A stretch of DNA of 64,000 nucleotides. It comes from JAJPKK01 sp963807015 (lineage in GTDB: Bacteria > Pseudomonadota > Alphaproteobacteria > Rhizobiales > Xanthobacteraceae). Positions 10,545 through 19,555 of the stretch are shown here, one piece after another. Numbering within the stretch: the first letter of the stretch is position 1; each line of letters opens with the position of its first letter. A program made the position numbers and the translations under genes. Location of the stretch: contig CAWEAS010000008.1 of assembly GCA_963807015.1 (NCBI GenBank), positions 682,001 to 746,000 on the forward strand, written 5' to 3'. The notes under the pieces are model-generated. The model made no database searches and was not told the origin of the DNA. It saw nothing but the letters and a program-made list of their open reading frames with translations.

Positions 10545-11414
10545 TCACACCGGCTTCTCACCCAGGATGGCAATACGACGCATCAGACGTCGCTCGGCCG
10601 AGGAGAAATCGGTACGTGCGTGCAACGTGCAGCGATTGTCCCACATCAGGATATCGCCGACGCGCCAGACGTGTTCATAGATGAACTGCTGCTGTTCCTG
10701 ATGATCGAACAAGAGATCAAGCAACTCGTCACTTTCGGCCTCGGGTAGGCCTTCGATGGCAATGGTCATCAGGCGGTTGACGTAGAGCGCCTTGCGTCCG
10801 GTTGCTGGGTGAGTGCGGACGACAGGGTGCGAATATTGCGGGACACCCTCGCGAAGCCGCGTGCCTCGAATGGTCGAGGCGTTGTCGTAATCGTAGGCAT
10901 TGGTCGCTTTGCGGCCGTCGATCCGACGCTTGATTTCAGCCGGAAGCGTCTCGTAGGCGAGGTAGGCGTTCGCGAACAGCGTATTGCCCCCGACGCTCGG
11001 CACTTCGATCGCGTACAGCATCGAGGCCGCCGCCGGCTTCTCCACGTAGCACTGATCGGTGTGGAAATGCATTTCACCGTCGGGTAGCGCGCCGATCGGT
11101 TTGCCATCTTTGCGGATGTTGGAGATCAGCATGACTGCGGGATGGCTCCCGGTGTTGTGCACATTGATGGTCTTGGCCAGCATACCAAAGCACTCCGCGA
11201 AGCGAACCTGGTCCTCTTCGGTCAAGGTTTGATCGCGCAGCAGCAGAATGAGCCCGGTGTGCCAAGCGTCGCGCAACTGAGTTATCTGCGCCGGCGCCAG
11301 CGGTTCGCGCAGGTCGACGTCCAGAACTTCGAGGCCAATCGCGGCAGACAATGGTCTCGTCGTTATCGACGGAATCGTCGTGTCTCTGCCAGGATCGGTG
11401 TGGATCGCTTCCAT
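10545..11414 (-). CDS. TauD/TfdA-family Fe(II)/2-oxoglutarate dioxygenase
   Basis: The 289-residue protein has the family's iron triad: MHFHTDQCY (His118-x-Asp120) and the distal His in CTLHARTDF. The 2-oxoglutarate Arg lies just after it (RRLMRRIAILGEKPV). Members hydroxylate taurine, alkylsulfates, phenoxyacetates or carnitine-like compounds. The start at 11414 encodes MEAIHTDPGRD. It is divergent from the TPR/oxygenase gene across 234 bp, so both may share a control region. The substrate is unknown. Confidence 0.92.
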   Translation of the reverse strand: MEAIHTDPGRDTTIPSITTRPLSAAIGLEVLDVDLREPLAPAQITQLRDAWHTGLILLLRDQTLTEEDQVRFAECFGMLAKTINVHNTGSHPAVMLISNIRKDGKPIGALPDGEMHFHTDQCYVEKPAAASMLYAIEVPSVGGNTLFANAYLAYETLPAEIKRRIDGRKATNAYDYDNASTIRGTRLREGVPQYSHPVVRTHPATGRKALYVNRLMTIAIEGLPEAESDELLDLLFDHQEQQQFIYEHVWRVGDILMWDNRCTLHARTDFSSAERRLMRRIAILGEKPV

Positions 11415-11648
11415 GTCTGCTGCTCCGCCTCAACGCGAAATCGAGATAGGCGCGGCTTCCCGCCGTCGCCGGCAGGAAATTATCCAAACCTCGTGACGCT
11501 GCAACCAGAACATCGTCCGAAAGGCATGGACAGAGGTGCTTTGTCACGCACAGCGCACAGCCCAGTCCCCGATCGCCGCGAAGGAAATACGTCAACAGAG
11601 TTCATTGCGCCAAGCGGTGCGCTATAGTCCGCAGCTGCGGCGTGGCGG

Positions 11649-12986
11649 ATGTGCATGGAACGAACCGACGGTAAATTCAACGACCTCGTCGCCGAGGCGG
11701 TTAAGCATCACGAAGCCGGTCGCCTCACCGAGGCCGACGCGGTCTATCGTGCTGCGCTGGCGCTTTCGCCCGGTCATGCGGCAGTGACGCAAAATCTGGG
11801 CGTCATCGCCGCGACACTAGGCCAGCACGATGCGGCGATTGCTCGTTTTGACGAAGTGATCGCCCGCGAGCCCGCGCATGTGCCCGCGCACTACAACCGC
11901 GCGGCAGCTCTGCAAGCGCTTGGTCGAACGCAGGACGCCATCAAAGGGTTCAGCCGGGTCTGCACTTTGGAGCCCGGTCACTATGACGCACACCGGGCGC
12001 TCGGCTTTTTGTGGCTCTCGGTCGGCGACAGAGGCCGGTCACTCGATCATTTTGCGCGCACCTATGAACTGCGACGCGGGGAAGACCGGTTGGATTGGGA
12101 GGCTTGGTCTCTGACCTACGCAACTCGCAGCAAACTTCAGCACGACGCCGAACAATTCCGTTTCCTTGCCGGTCATCGCCGCGATCGTTCGCGGTTTGAC
12201 GAACTCGCGAAGTCCTATGGCGCGATGGGCAATGAGCTACCGCAACAACCAACAGAGTTGTCGCACGAACAGTTGGAGAGGCTCGGCGGCGACTACAACA
12301 CGGCCATCTCGATTGCCGACGCACCGGAGCTGACGCCGCGTGCGGTGAGCGAACGGCCAGATGTCGAAGACCTCACTCAACGATTCAAACAGGGTCCGAC
12401 GGGCGTGGTCTATTTCGACGACCTGCTCACGTCGCGCGCGCTCCACAGCCTGCGGCGGTATTTGCTCGAAAGCACCATCTGGCACGACTTCAGCCACATC
12501 GACAGCTTCGTCGCATCCTATCTCGAGGACGGTTTGGCTTGTCCGCTGATACTTCAGATCGCCGACGAACTTCGCGGCACTTTTCCCGATCTGCTGGCAA
12601 GGCACCCCTTGTCGCAGGCCTGGGCCTTCAAGGGGCTTCAGTCGAGTTCGGCCGTCGACGTCCACGCCGATGACGCGGCGATCAGTGTGAATTTTTGGAT
12701 CACTCCCACGGAGTCGAACTTGAATCCCGAGCGCGGAGGGCTGGCCATCTGTCGGACGCGCCCTCCACGTGACTGGCAGGTTAGGGGCTATGAAGCCGAC
12801 CAGGAGCGCATTGTAGCATTTTTGGAACAAAACGACGGCGACATGTTGATCGTCCCCTATCGCGAGAACCGTGCAGTCTTGTTTGAATCGCGCCTGTTCC
12901 ACCAATCCGACGCACCAAGCTTTTTACCAACATACGAGAATCACAGAATAAATTTGACGTTTCTGTACGGTCGTTGCGAACCCTAG
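11649..12986 (+). CDS. TPR-repeat protein fused to a 2OG-Fe(II) oxygenase-like domain
   Basis: The 445-residue protein starts with tetratricopeptide repeats (roughly residues 1-150; for example EAGRLTEADAVYRAALALSPGHAAVTQNLG and ALGRTQDAIKGFSRVCTLEPGHYDAHRALG). The C-terminal third has the double-stranded beta-helix layout of a small dioxygenase: VDVHADDAAISVNFWI (H-x-D), a distal His in LFESRLFHQSDAP and an Arg in HRINLTFLYG. TPR plus hydroxylase suggests a protein-modifying enzyme such as a prolyl/asparaginyl hydroxylase-type activity (inference). It could also belong to the phytanoyl- or FkbM-associated cluster proteins. Confidence 0.8.
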   Translation: MCMERTDGKFNDLVAEAVKHHEAGRLTEADAVYRAALALSPGHAAVTQNLGVIAATLGQHDAAIARFDEVIAREPAHVPAHYNRAAALQALGRTQDAIKGFSRVCTLEPGHYDAHRALGFLWLSVGDRGRSLDHFARTYELRRGEDRLDWEAWSLTYATRSKLQHDAEQFRFLAGHRRDRSRFDELAKSYGAMGNELPQQPTELSHEQLERLGGDYNTAISIADAPELTPRAVSERPDVEDLTQRFKQGPTGVVYFDDLLTSRALHSLRRYLLESTIWHDFSHIDSFVASYLEDGLACPLILQIADELRGTFPDLLARHPLSQAWAFKGLQSSSAVDVHADDAAISVNFWITPTESNLNPERGGLAICRTRPPRDWQVRGYEADQERIVAFLEQNDGDMLIVPYRENRAVLFESRLFHQSDAPSFLPTYENHRINLTFLYGRCEP

Positions 12987-13121
12987 GGGATGACAACCCT
13001 CGACCGCGCGTCATGCCGGGAACGATTCGGATCGACCATACCAAAATTGACACAGCGGCCCGCCGAGCCCATATAACGCAAATCCCATTATGCGAACCGC
13101 ATCCGGGACCACCGGGGCATC

Positions 13122-13991
13122 ATGTCGTCCGAACCCTCAGGAAAGTACACCACTTCGGCCCTTCGGGTCGGCGATGTGGACCGCTATCCCCAACGCCTCG
13201 TCGGCGAGTTCATCGGCGAAGTCGTGTCCAACAACGCGGTCAACGACGAATACAAGCACCTGATTTTGGATGTTCACGAACACGCCTTGAAAGCCTACGC
13301 GGGGCAGATGTTTCATCTGCTTTGTCCGTCGCCCGACGGCGCAGAGGTGTGGATGCGCCGGCCGATGAGCGTGTACCGCGTCAACAAGAACGCGGGTCAG
13401 GTCGAATTCCTCTACAAGGTCGAAGGACGAGGAACGCGCGGGATTGCGATGCTCGCTCCTGGCGACGACTTCAACCTCGCCGGTCCGTTGGGAGTCGGGT
13501 TCAAGCTCGAGCCGGAGTGGAAGAATATCGTGGTGCTTGGCCGAGGTGTGGGCCTCGCCACCCTCGCACCTCTTTCGCAGCTCGCGGCGGGCCACGGCGT
13601 TGGCGTGACCGCCATTCTGAGCGCGCGCAATCCCGGCGTTGTCATGTCCCGACAGTTATTCGAAGACCTCGGCGCGCGCACGATCACGGTACTCGATACG
13701 GACAACACCAGCGCCGTCGAAAACGTTGAGCGGATCATTGAAGGGTTGATCGCCGAAGGAAAGGCGGACGCCTTCTTTACCTGTGGCTCCAACCGGTTGC
13801 TGAAGCTCATGCAGCGGTTAGGCAAGAAGCACAACATTCCCGGGCAAGTCGCTGTGGAACAGATCATGGTGTGCGGTTTTGGAGCTTGCTACGTTTGCGT
13901 GCGGACCTTCGAGGTCGATGGCAAGAAGGTGCTCAAGCGCGTCTGCCGGGACGGCCCGGTGTTCAATATGCAGGAGGCCGTGGGATGGTAG
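13122..13991 (+). CDS. PyrK-like FAD/[2Fe-2S] electron-transfer protein
   Basis: The 289-residue protein has the ferredoxin-reductase fold: RRPMSVYRV (FAD-binding R-x-x-S), VVLGRGVGLATLAPL (NAD-binding loop) and a C-terminal cluster motif with Cys251, Cys256, Cys259 and Cys275. That is the PyrK arrangement. In the dihydroorotate dehydrogenase B complex PyrK passes electrons between PyrD and NAD+. Its stop overlaps the start of the PyrD-like gene by seven bases. Most alphaproteobacteria make UMP with the quinone-linked class 2 PyrD, so an NAD-linked pair next to a purine/heterocycle catabolic cluster may instead be a catabolic dehydrogenase or a reductase for the split Rieske enzymes (inference). 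Confidence 0.9.
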   Translation: MSSEPSGKYTTSALRVGDVDRYPQRLVGEFIGEVVSNNAVNDEYKHLILDVHEHALKAYAGQMFHLLCPSPDGAEVWMRRPMSVYRVNKNAGQVEFLYKVEGRGTRGIAMLAPGDDFNLAGPLGVGFKLEPEWKNIVVLGRGVGLATLAPLSQLAAGHGVGVTAILSARNPGVVMSRQLFEDLGARTITVLDTDNTSAVENVERIIEGLIAEGKADAFFTCGSNRLLKLMQRLGKKHNIPGQVAVEQIMVCGFGACYVCVRTFEVDGKKVLKRVCRDGPVFNMQEAVGW

Positions 13992-14932
13992 ATCTCTCGG
14001 TTAAGATCGGTGACATCACGTTGCAAAATCCGGTGACGCCCGCGTCCGGTGCGTTTTCGTGGGAATATAATGACGTCATCGACCTCAACCGTCTTGGCGC
14101 ACTGGTCGCCAAGACCATCTGCCGCGAACCAAGGCTCGGCAATCCGACGCCGCGCATGGCGGAGACGGAGGGTGGGATCATCCAGTCGATCGGGCTGCCC
14201 GGCAAGGGGATCGAATATTTCGTCGAACACATCGTCCCGGAATATGCGAAGTTCAAGCCACCGCTGGTCGTCAGCGTTTCATCCGAAAGCATCGAGGACT
14301 TTGCCGCTCTCGCTCAAGAGCTGAGCGTGCCGGACGTCGATGTGATCGAGGCCAATATTTCGTGCCCGACCCGCAATTCGACCGGCGGCAACTTCGCGAT
14401 GCACGAAGGCTACACGCGGGACTGCATCAAGGCCATTCGCGCGAAGACCGACAAGCCGCTGTGGGTGAAATTATCGCCCAACGCCGGTGACATCGTCTCG
14501 GTTGCAAAAGCAGCAGAAGAAGCCGGCGCCGATTGCCTCGTCATCGCCAACACGTTTTTGTCGCTCAAAATCAGGACCGACAATTTCCGGCCCGCTATCG
14601 GCAACAAGTTCGGTGGGCTGATTTCGCCGGCGCTCAAGCCGATCGTCCTGCGGATGGTTTATCAAGTGGCCAAGGTCGTCAAAATTCCGATCATTGGAAT
14701 CGGCGGCGTCACCAAGGCGGAGGACGTGGTCGAATACATGCTTGCCGGCGCGAGCGCCGTGGGCATCGGTTATGCCGGCTTTCGCAACCCTACCGCCCTG
14801 GTGACGATCATCGAGGACCTCGAAGCCTGGTGCGACCATCGCGGAATCAAGAAGGTGAGCGAATTGATCGGCGCTGTGCGTGACGATGACATGGAAACCG
14901 ATACCCTCGCGGCCGCATCGATGGGCGTTTGA
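13985..14932 (+). CDS. dihydroorotate dehydrogenase-like protein, class 1B type
   Basis: The ATG at 13985 overlaps the end of the PyrK-like gene. The 315-residue FMN TIM-barrel has VKIGDITLQNPVTPASGAF at the start, NISCPTRNSTGGN with the class 1 catalytic-base Cys127, KLSPNAGDIV, and IGIGGVTKAEDVVEYMLAGA for FMN phosphate binding. Pairing with PyrK marks class 1B (NAD-linked). Related enzymes also include dihydropyrimidine dehydrogenase subunits, so the physiological direction is uncertain: biosynthesis, or reduction/oxidation of a heterocycle during catabolism. It is convergent with the Rieske-less oxygenase gene (26 bp). Confidence 0.9.
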   Translation: MVDLSVKIGDITLQNPVTPASGAFSWEYNDVIDLNRLGALVAKTICREPRLGNPTPRMAETEGGIIQSIGLPGKGIEYFVEHIVPEYAKFKPPLVVSVSSESIEDFAALAQELSVPDVDVIEANISCPTRNSTGGNFAMHEGYTRDCIKAIRAKTDKPLWVKLSPNAGDIVSVAKAAEEAGADCLVIANTFLSLKIRTDNFRPAIGNKFGGLISPALKPIVLRMVYQVAKVVKIPIIGIGGVTKAEDVVEYMLAGASAVGIGYAGFRNPTALVTIIEDLEAWCDHRGIKKVSELIGAVRDDDMETDTLAAASMGV

Positions 14933-14958
14933 GCGCAAGGGCCCATGCCGTGCACTTA

Positions 14959-15825
14959 TCACGGCCTCGCGTATTCGGCAGTGCCGTAGTGGAGTCCTTT
15001 CTCCTTGAGCCAGCGTCGGTACATCACCGAAGATCCGTCGGCGCGGGTCGGAATCTCGCTCCTCGGCTCCAGCGGCAACAGCAGGGGCCGCTGATTCTCG
15101 ACGATGATGCGGTCCTGCAGATAGATCACCTGCTCGAATTTCAGAAGTTCGAGCTGGGTAAATTCGTTGTCGACGAGATACATGACCGGCTGCGCCCGGC
15201 AGACACCGGGCTCCATCGGCTGAATGAACAGTGCAATCACGTCCAGGCGGTTGGCCGCGTACGGGCTGATCCGATAGAGCATCACCACAAAGGGTGATGG
15301 CACGCGGTATGTCAGCTGCGCCATGCTGCCGGATTGGTTGGCCGTGATCTGCGGCTGGAAAAACTGGCAGTTCGTCGCCCACACCTCGTCGACGTCGCGG
15401 CGGATTTCGCTCTTGTAGGAGGGAACTTCGGTGTGAGGCTCGGCTCCGAGCACATTCGTGTGCACATACGGAAAATGCGCCATGTCGAGAAAATTTTCGA
15501 CGATGCGCAAGCCGGAGGCGCGCATCCGGACCCATCCGCAAATGACGACGCGGCGATCATCCTCGCCGGCTTCAGCAATGGTCACGACGTCACGCGTTGG
15601 AGAGCCGAGCGTGGTCCACACACAGCCGTAGTGCTCGCGCACGGGCAAAGCAGGGCCGGACCCACCATCGTCCGCGATCTCCCGCACAACGATCGCCCCG
15701 TCCTCTCGCTTGAGGGTGATATCCTGTCCGAGAAGCCGTGTACGCTGCGGTTCTGCCGATACGTCGGCAGCGGTCGCTACCGCGTACCATTGATCGAGGG
15801 CCACCCGGTCGTCGGTCTTGCTCAT
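14959..15825 (-). CDS. Rieske-type oxygenase catalytic subunit lacking the Rieske domain (NdmC-like), copy A
   Basis: The 288-residue protein is related to the VanA/PaO/Ndm oxygenases. It keeps the N-terminal strand (DQWYAVATAADVSAEPQRTRLLGQD) and the mononuclear iron site ENFLDMAHFPYVH (Asp114, His117, His122), with a probable further carboxylate in QDRIIVENQRP. Between EDGAIVVREI and LPVREHYGCVWTTLG the whole cluster module (CPHR...CPYHGW) is absent, leaving about 10 residues. It is therefore a catalytic domain that must receive electrons from another protein. In caffeine degradation NdmC has exactly this defect and takes electrons from the extra Rieske domain of NdmD. It is the last gene of a minus operon that also encodes a Rieske-only protein and a GST-like protein. 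Confidence 0.85.
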   Translation of the reverse strand: MSKTDDRVALDQWYAVATAADVSAEPQRTRLLGQDITLKREDGAIVVREIADDGGSGPALPVREHYGCVWTTLGSPTRDVVTIAEAGEDDRRVVICGWVRMRASGLRIVENFLDMAHFPYVHTNVLGAEPHTEVPSYKSEIRRDVDEVWATNCQFFQPQITANQSGSMAQLTYRVPSPFVVMLYRISPYAANRLDVIALFIQPMEPGVCRAQPVMYLVDNEFTQLELLKFEQVIYLQDRIIVENQRPLLLPLEPRSEIPTRADGSSVMYRRWLKEKGLHYGTAEYARP

Positions 15826-15858
15826 CGCTCGTCCCTCGGCGCGCTTCGCGAACTCCGA

Positions 15859-17244
15859 TCAGTGCCGATCTGGATCGGTCCACTGCACGGTGCCATGCTG
15901 ATCTTGTGCCAAAAATGCCGCACGCCGGGCGAACAGTCCGGGGGCGAGGCGGTGCACATCGCCGATCAGGTCTTTCATATCGGCACTTTTCAAGCATCCA
16001 TCCTCGACCAGCACTTTGCCGTCGACCATCACGACATCGACGTCGCCGCCGCGCACGGCGTGCACCAGATTGTAGTGAAGATTGAAATAGTCGGTGCCGA
16101 ACAGCGGTGTCATGCGCGGCGTATCGGTGCGAACGGCGATGAGATCAGCCTTTTTGCCCGGCTCCAACGATCCGATTTCCCCATCAAGGCCGATACAGCG
16201 CGCGCCCATGATCGTCGCCATGCGCAGCACGTCCCAGGAGTCCAAGGCGGCTGCGTTCATCGCCCGCAGTTTGCCGAGCAGCGAGGCAACCTTCATCTCC
16301 TCGAACATGTCGAGATTGTTATTTTCCTTTTCACCGTCCGTGCCGATGCCGACCGCGACGCCGGCCTTGAGCATGTCCTCGACCCGCGCCATGCCGCTCG
16401 CGAGCTTCATATTGCTGATTGGGTTGTGCGCAACGCTGACGCCGTGCCGGGCGATCAACTCGATCTCGGCATCGTCGAGCCAGACAGCGTGCGCTATCAT
16501 GACTTTGTCGATTTCGAAGAAGCCCAGCCGCTCGAACACCTGCATGGGACGCAGGCCGTAGCGCTTTCGCATTTCCGGAACTTCGATTTCCGCTTCGCTG
16601 GAATGGGTATGAAAGCCGGTCCGATACTTCTTGGCGAGATCGATTGCGCGACGTTGGCCGGCCTCATCGGCGTAGAATAGATGCTCGAGGCCAACCCAGA
16701 CCTTGACGCGCCCGTCCGCCTTGCCGTTCCAGGTTTCGAGCATGCGCTCGTTATCATCGATCGTGTCGAAATAGTTGTAGTCGGGATGCGCCCCGACATA
16801 GGGGACCGCGATGAGGCGATTGCCGATTGTATGCGCCGCGCGGGCGCTGCCGTCCATGAAGCGCCACATATCGACAAGCGTGGTCGTGCCGGAGAGCACG
16901 GCTTCCGCATAGCAAAGGCGCGAAGCGGCTTCCGCCTCCGGCGCCTGAAGCACCCGGTGCATCGGATTGATATGCTGCGTCAGCCACTCCCAGACCGGCA
17001 GGCCTTCCGCGGTACCGCGCAGCATGCCGGAATGGCAATGCACATTGACGAGGCCCGGCATCAGCAGGCGATCGGAGAGCCTGCGCACGGCGGCCGACGG
17101 ATGCCGCCGGCGCAAATCATCGAATTTGCCGACCGCCGCAATCCGATCATTGTTGACCAGCACCGCGCCGTCCGAGATGACGCGGTTGGCGGCGTCCATT
17201 GTCAGAACGAAATCCGCCGCAATCAGGTTGCCGACGCTTGTCAC
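15859..17244 (-). CDS. TRZ/ATZ-family amidohydrolase (deaminase)
   Basis: I chose GTG 17244 because it overlaps the stop of the GMC oxidoreductase gene (GTGA) and matches the family's N terminus (VTSVGNLIAADFVLTMDAANRV). The 461-residue enzyme has all metal ligands: NVHCHSG, FHTHSSEAEIE, MIAHAVWLDD and GTDGEKENNNLDMF, then GSLEPGKKADLIAV. Relatives deaminate melamine, cytosine, guanine, S-adenosylhomocysteine or 8-oxoguanine. In this operon it probably hydrolyses or deaminates the heterocycle after or before oxygenation (inference). The oxygenase gene follows after 33 bp. Confidence 0.9.
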   Translation of the reverse strand: MTSVGNLIAADFVLTMDAANRVISDGAVLVNNDRIAAVGKFDDLRRRHPSAAVRRLSDRLLMPGLVNVHCHSGMLRGTAEGLPVWEWLTQHINPMHRVLQAPEAEAASRLCYAEAVLSGTTTLVDMWRFMDGSARAAHTIGNRLIAVPYVGAHPDYNYFDTIDDNERMLETWNGKADGRVKVWVGLEHLFYADEAGQRRAIDLAKKYRTGFHTHSSEAEIEVPEMRKRYGLRPMQVFERLGFFEIDKVMIAHAVWLDDAEIELIARHGVSVAHNPISNMKLASGMARVEDMLKAGVAVGIGTDGEKENNNLDMFEEMKVASLLGKLRAMNAAALDSWDVLRMATIMGARCIGLDGEIGSLEPGKKADLIAVRTDTPRMTPLFGTDYFNLHYNLVHAVRGGDVDVVMVDGKVLVEDGCLKSADMKDLIGDVHRLAPGLFARRAAFLAQDQHGTVQWTDPDRH

Positions 17245-18878
17245 GATGCGCCCGCTCCCGGCGCGTATTGCTCCGCCCGCGCCGCAACAGAACCCCCATC
17301 CAATATGAAGTCCGCCGCGCGCTCGCCGATCACGACGACCGGAGCGTGGATATTGCACGATGGTATGATCGGAATGACCGACGCGTCAGCGATCCGCAGC
17401 CCGTCGACGCCCCGCACACGCAATTTCGGGTCGACCACGGCCTGGTTTCCGGTGCCCATGGCGCACGTACCGCAGGTGTGGAAGAAGGTCGTGCAGGCAT
17501 TGCGCACAAACTGTTCCCGCTCCTGCCGCGACAACCGGCGATCCGGCGAGGCCGGGCGCTCGCACAACGAGGCGTAGGCCGACGTCGCGCCGAGATCCAT
17601 GCAGACGTCGATGCTGTCGACGAGGGCATCGAAATCGGCCGGTTCCTGGAGGAAATTCGGCTGGATCACCATAGTCCCGCCGGGTTCGGCGCTGATCAGT
17701 CGCAGATAGCCGCGGCTCGCGGACCGCATCAAGCCCGGCGAAATCGCAAAGCAAGCGTCAGGCACGCGGTAGTCCCGCACAATTTCGGGGCCGGCGTGGG
17801 GATTCTGCGCGACGAACGCGTGCAGGTCCGGGACTCGGCTCGCTCTAGCGCTCTTCCAATTCAAAATGCTGCCGCCGCCATTGTCGCGCGCCGGTCCCAG
17901 CGGCACTTTGCAGACAAAATTGACCCCCATCAGCAGCGGATGGTCCTGAAGGTTCTGGCCAACGCCCGGGAGGTCCCTGATCACGGGCACGCCGAGGCGT
18001 TTGAGCTCAGCCGCCTCGCCAATGCCCGAGACCATGAGAAGACGCGGCGTATCGATTGCGCCCGCGCACAAGATGACTTCGCAGGCCGCGCGCGTTGTGG
18101 TCGCAACTTCATCGACGACATGGGTTACTGAGCGGCAGCGGCCATGTTCGAAGCCGAGCGAGAGAGCGGGCGAATAAGTCAACACCGTGAGATGCGGTCG
18201 TCCTAGCACGGGTCGCAAGTACCCGCGCGCGGCGCTCCAACGCTTGCCGTTGACGGTATTGAGGTTCGTGAGTGCCGCGCCCTCGTTGCTTGCCCCGTTG
18301 TGGTCCTCGAGGACGCGGTAGCCGAGACTCGCAGCGGCCTCCAGCATAGCGAGCGCAATCGGATGCGGATCGTGCGACCGTTCGACCCGCAGCGGGCCGC
18401 CCGCGCCGCGATAGGCGTCGGCCCCACCCTCCCAATCCTCCGCCCGCTTGAAGTACGGCAGTACGGCTGAGAAATTCCAGCCCGTCGCGCCCGCGGCTTC
18501 CCAATTGTCATAGTCCACGGGATGACCGCGGTTCCAGATCATCGCGTTGATGCTGCTGCTGCCGCCGAGAACGCGGCCGCGCGGAATGCCGATGACGCGG
18601 TGGTTGACGAGAGGCGTCGGCGCGTAGTCGTAACCCCAGTCGTAGTCGCCGCGCAAAAGCGTCGTCCAGCGTGCAGCACATTCGATATCGACGACGCCGA
18701 TATCGGAGGGACCCGCCTCGATCAGGAGAATTCGCGCATCGGTGCGCTCGGCGAGGCGTCGCGCCACGACCGAGCCTCCGGAGCCGCCCCCGACGATGAT
18801 GAAATCGTATTCGCGGGCGAGCGCGGCGCGCGGTCCAAGCTTGGTCCCGACGGCCTCGCCGTTATTTTCCAGCTTCAT
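17241..18878 (-). CDS. GMC-family FAD oxidoreductase
   Basis: The flavoprotein of about 545 residues has FIIVGGGSGGSVVARRLAE (ADP-binding), GRVLGGSSSINAMIWNRGH and FNPFLQEP-like central segments. The C-terminal block is FHTCGTCAMGTGNQAVVDP...LRIADASVIP...HAPVVVIGERAADFI, with the active-site His region. GMC enzymes oxidise alcohols or choline-type substrates, and some act on formaldehyde-releasing intermediates. ATG 18878 lies 26 bp after the GST stop. A TTG at 18908 overlapping that stop would add ten residues and cannot be excluded. It may oxidise a hydroxymethyl or side-chain product in the pathway (inference). Confidence 0.92.
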   Translation of the reverse strand: MKLENNGEAVGTKLGPRAALAREYDFIIVGGGSGGSVVARRLAERTDARILLIEAGPSDIGVVDIECAARWTTLLRGDYDWGYDYAPTPLVNHRVIGIPRGRVLGGSSSINAMIWNRGHPVDYDNWEAAGATGWNFSAVLPYFKRAEDWEGGADAYRGAGGPLRVERSHDPHPIALAMLEAAASLGYRVLEDHNGASNEGAALTNLNTVNGKRWSAARGYLRPVLGRPHLTVLTYSPALSLGFEHGRCRSVTHVVDEVATTTRAACEVILCAGAIDTPRLLMVSGIGEAAELKRLGVPVIRDLPGVGQNLQDHPLLMGVNFVCKVPLGPARDNGGGSILNWKSARASRVPDLHAFVAQNPHAGPEIVRDYRVPDACFAISPGLMRSASRGYLRLISAEPGGTMVIQPNFLQEPADFDALVDSIDVCMDLGATSAYASLCERPASPDRRLSRQEREQFVRNACTTFFHTCGTCAMGTGNQAVVDPKLRVRGVDGLRIADASVIPIIPSCNIHAPVVVIGERAADFILDGGSVAARAEQYAPGAGAS

Positions 18879-18904
18879 GGTCGCGTTTCGTTGCAACGGA
18901 CAAC

Positions 18905-19537
18905 TCAATAAAAGCTCGGGACACCCGGCATCGGCATGAAGCCGGGGACGCCGCGGACGCGTCGCATCCAGCGTCGCAGCGCCGGATATTCGTCGTGCTC
19001 GATACCGAAATCGCGCGACAGCGCGATGGCGGGAAACAACGCAATATCCGCTACGGTCGCTGCTGCGCCGACGAACCAGCCGGCGCCGTCGAATTCACGC
19101 TGCGTCATGTGATCGTCCATAATGCAGAAGGCTTGTCGCGCCTCGCGATCGAGCCTGGGTGCGTCAGCCTCGACCTCGAGCATGTGGTGCAAGCGCGCGA
19201 GCGACGCCGCCCGCAGTTCGCCGCCGGCAAAGCCGAGCCACATCATAACGGACCCGAAGCATTCCGGCTCACGGGGAAGCCAGCATTGTGCGGCATCATA
19301 TTTATGAGCGAGATAGGCAAGGATCGCTTCGGCACCATGCAGGACAAAATCCCCGTCGAGGAGGATCGGAAGCGTGCCGAGAGGATTTAGCCGGAGATAT
19401 TTGAGCGAGCGCTGCTCGCGACCGGGATGCACGTCGACTGCCACCTTCGTAAACTTCAGGCCGAGTACGCCCAGCAGCAGCCGCACTTTGTAGCAGTTGT
19501 CGTCGAGTTCGTAGTCGTGAAGCGTAAGATCAGCCAC
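18905..19537 (-). CDS. glutathione S-transferase-like protein (candidate NdmE-type partner)
   Basis: The 210-residue GST fold protein starts with GTG (VADLTLHDYELDDNCYKVRLLLG). It has the cis-Pro segment NPLGTLPILLDGDFVLHGAEAIL followed by an all-helical C-terminal domain. The usual Glu-Ser pair that binds the gamma-glutamyl group of glutathione (ES-x-AI) reads HG-AEAI here, so glutathione binding may be lost. In P. putida the GST-like NdmE is required in the NdmC-NdmD-NdmE complex and acts structurally. Here the gene lies 18 bp after the Rieske-only gene and in the same operon as a Rieske-less oxygenase, which fits such a scaffold role (inference). Confidence 0.88.
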   Translation of the reverse strand: MADLTLHDYELDDNCYKVRLLLGVLGLKFTKVAVDVHPGREQRSLKYLRLNPLGTLPILLDGDFVLHGAEAILAYLAHKYDAAQCWLPREPECFGSVMMWLGFAGGELRAASLARLHHMLEVEADAPRLDREARQAFCIMDDHMTQREFDGAGWFVGAAATVADIALFPAIALSRDFGIEHDEYPALRRWMRRVRGVPGFMPMPGVPSFY

Positions 19538-19555
19538 GGGACTTGAACCGTCCAG

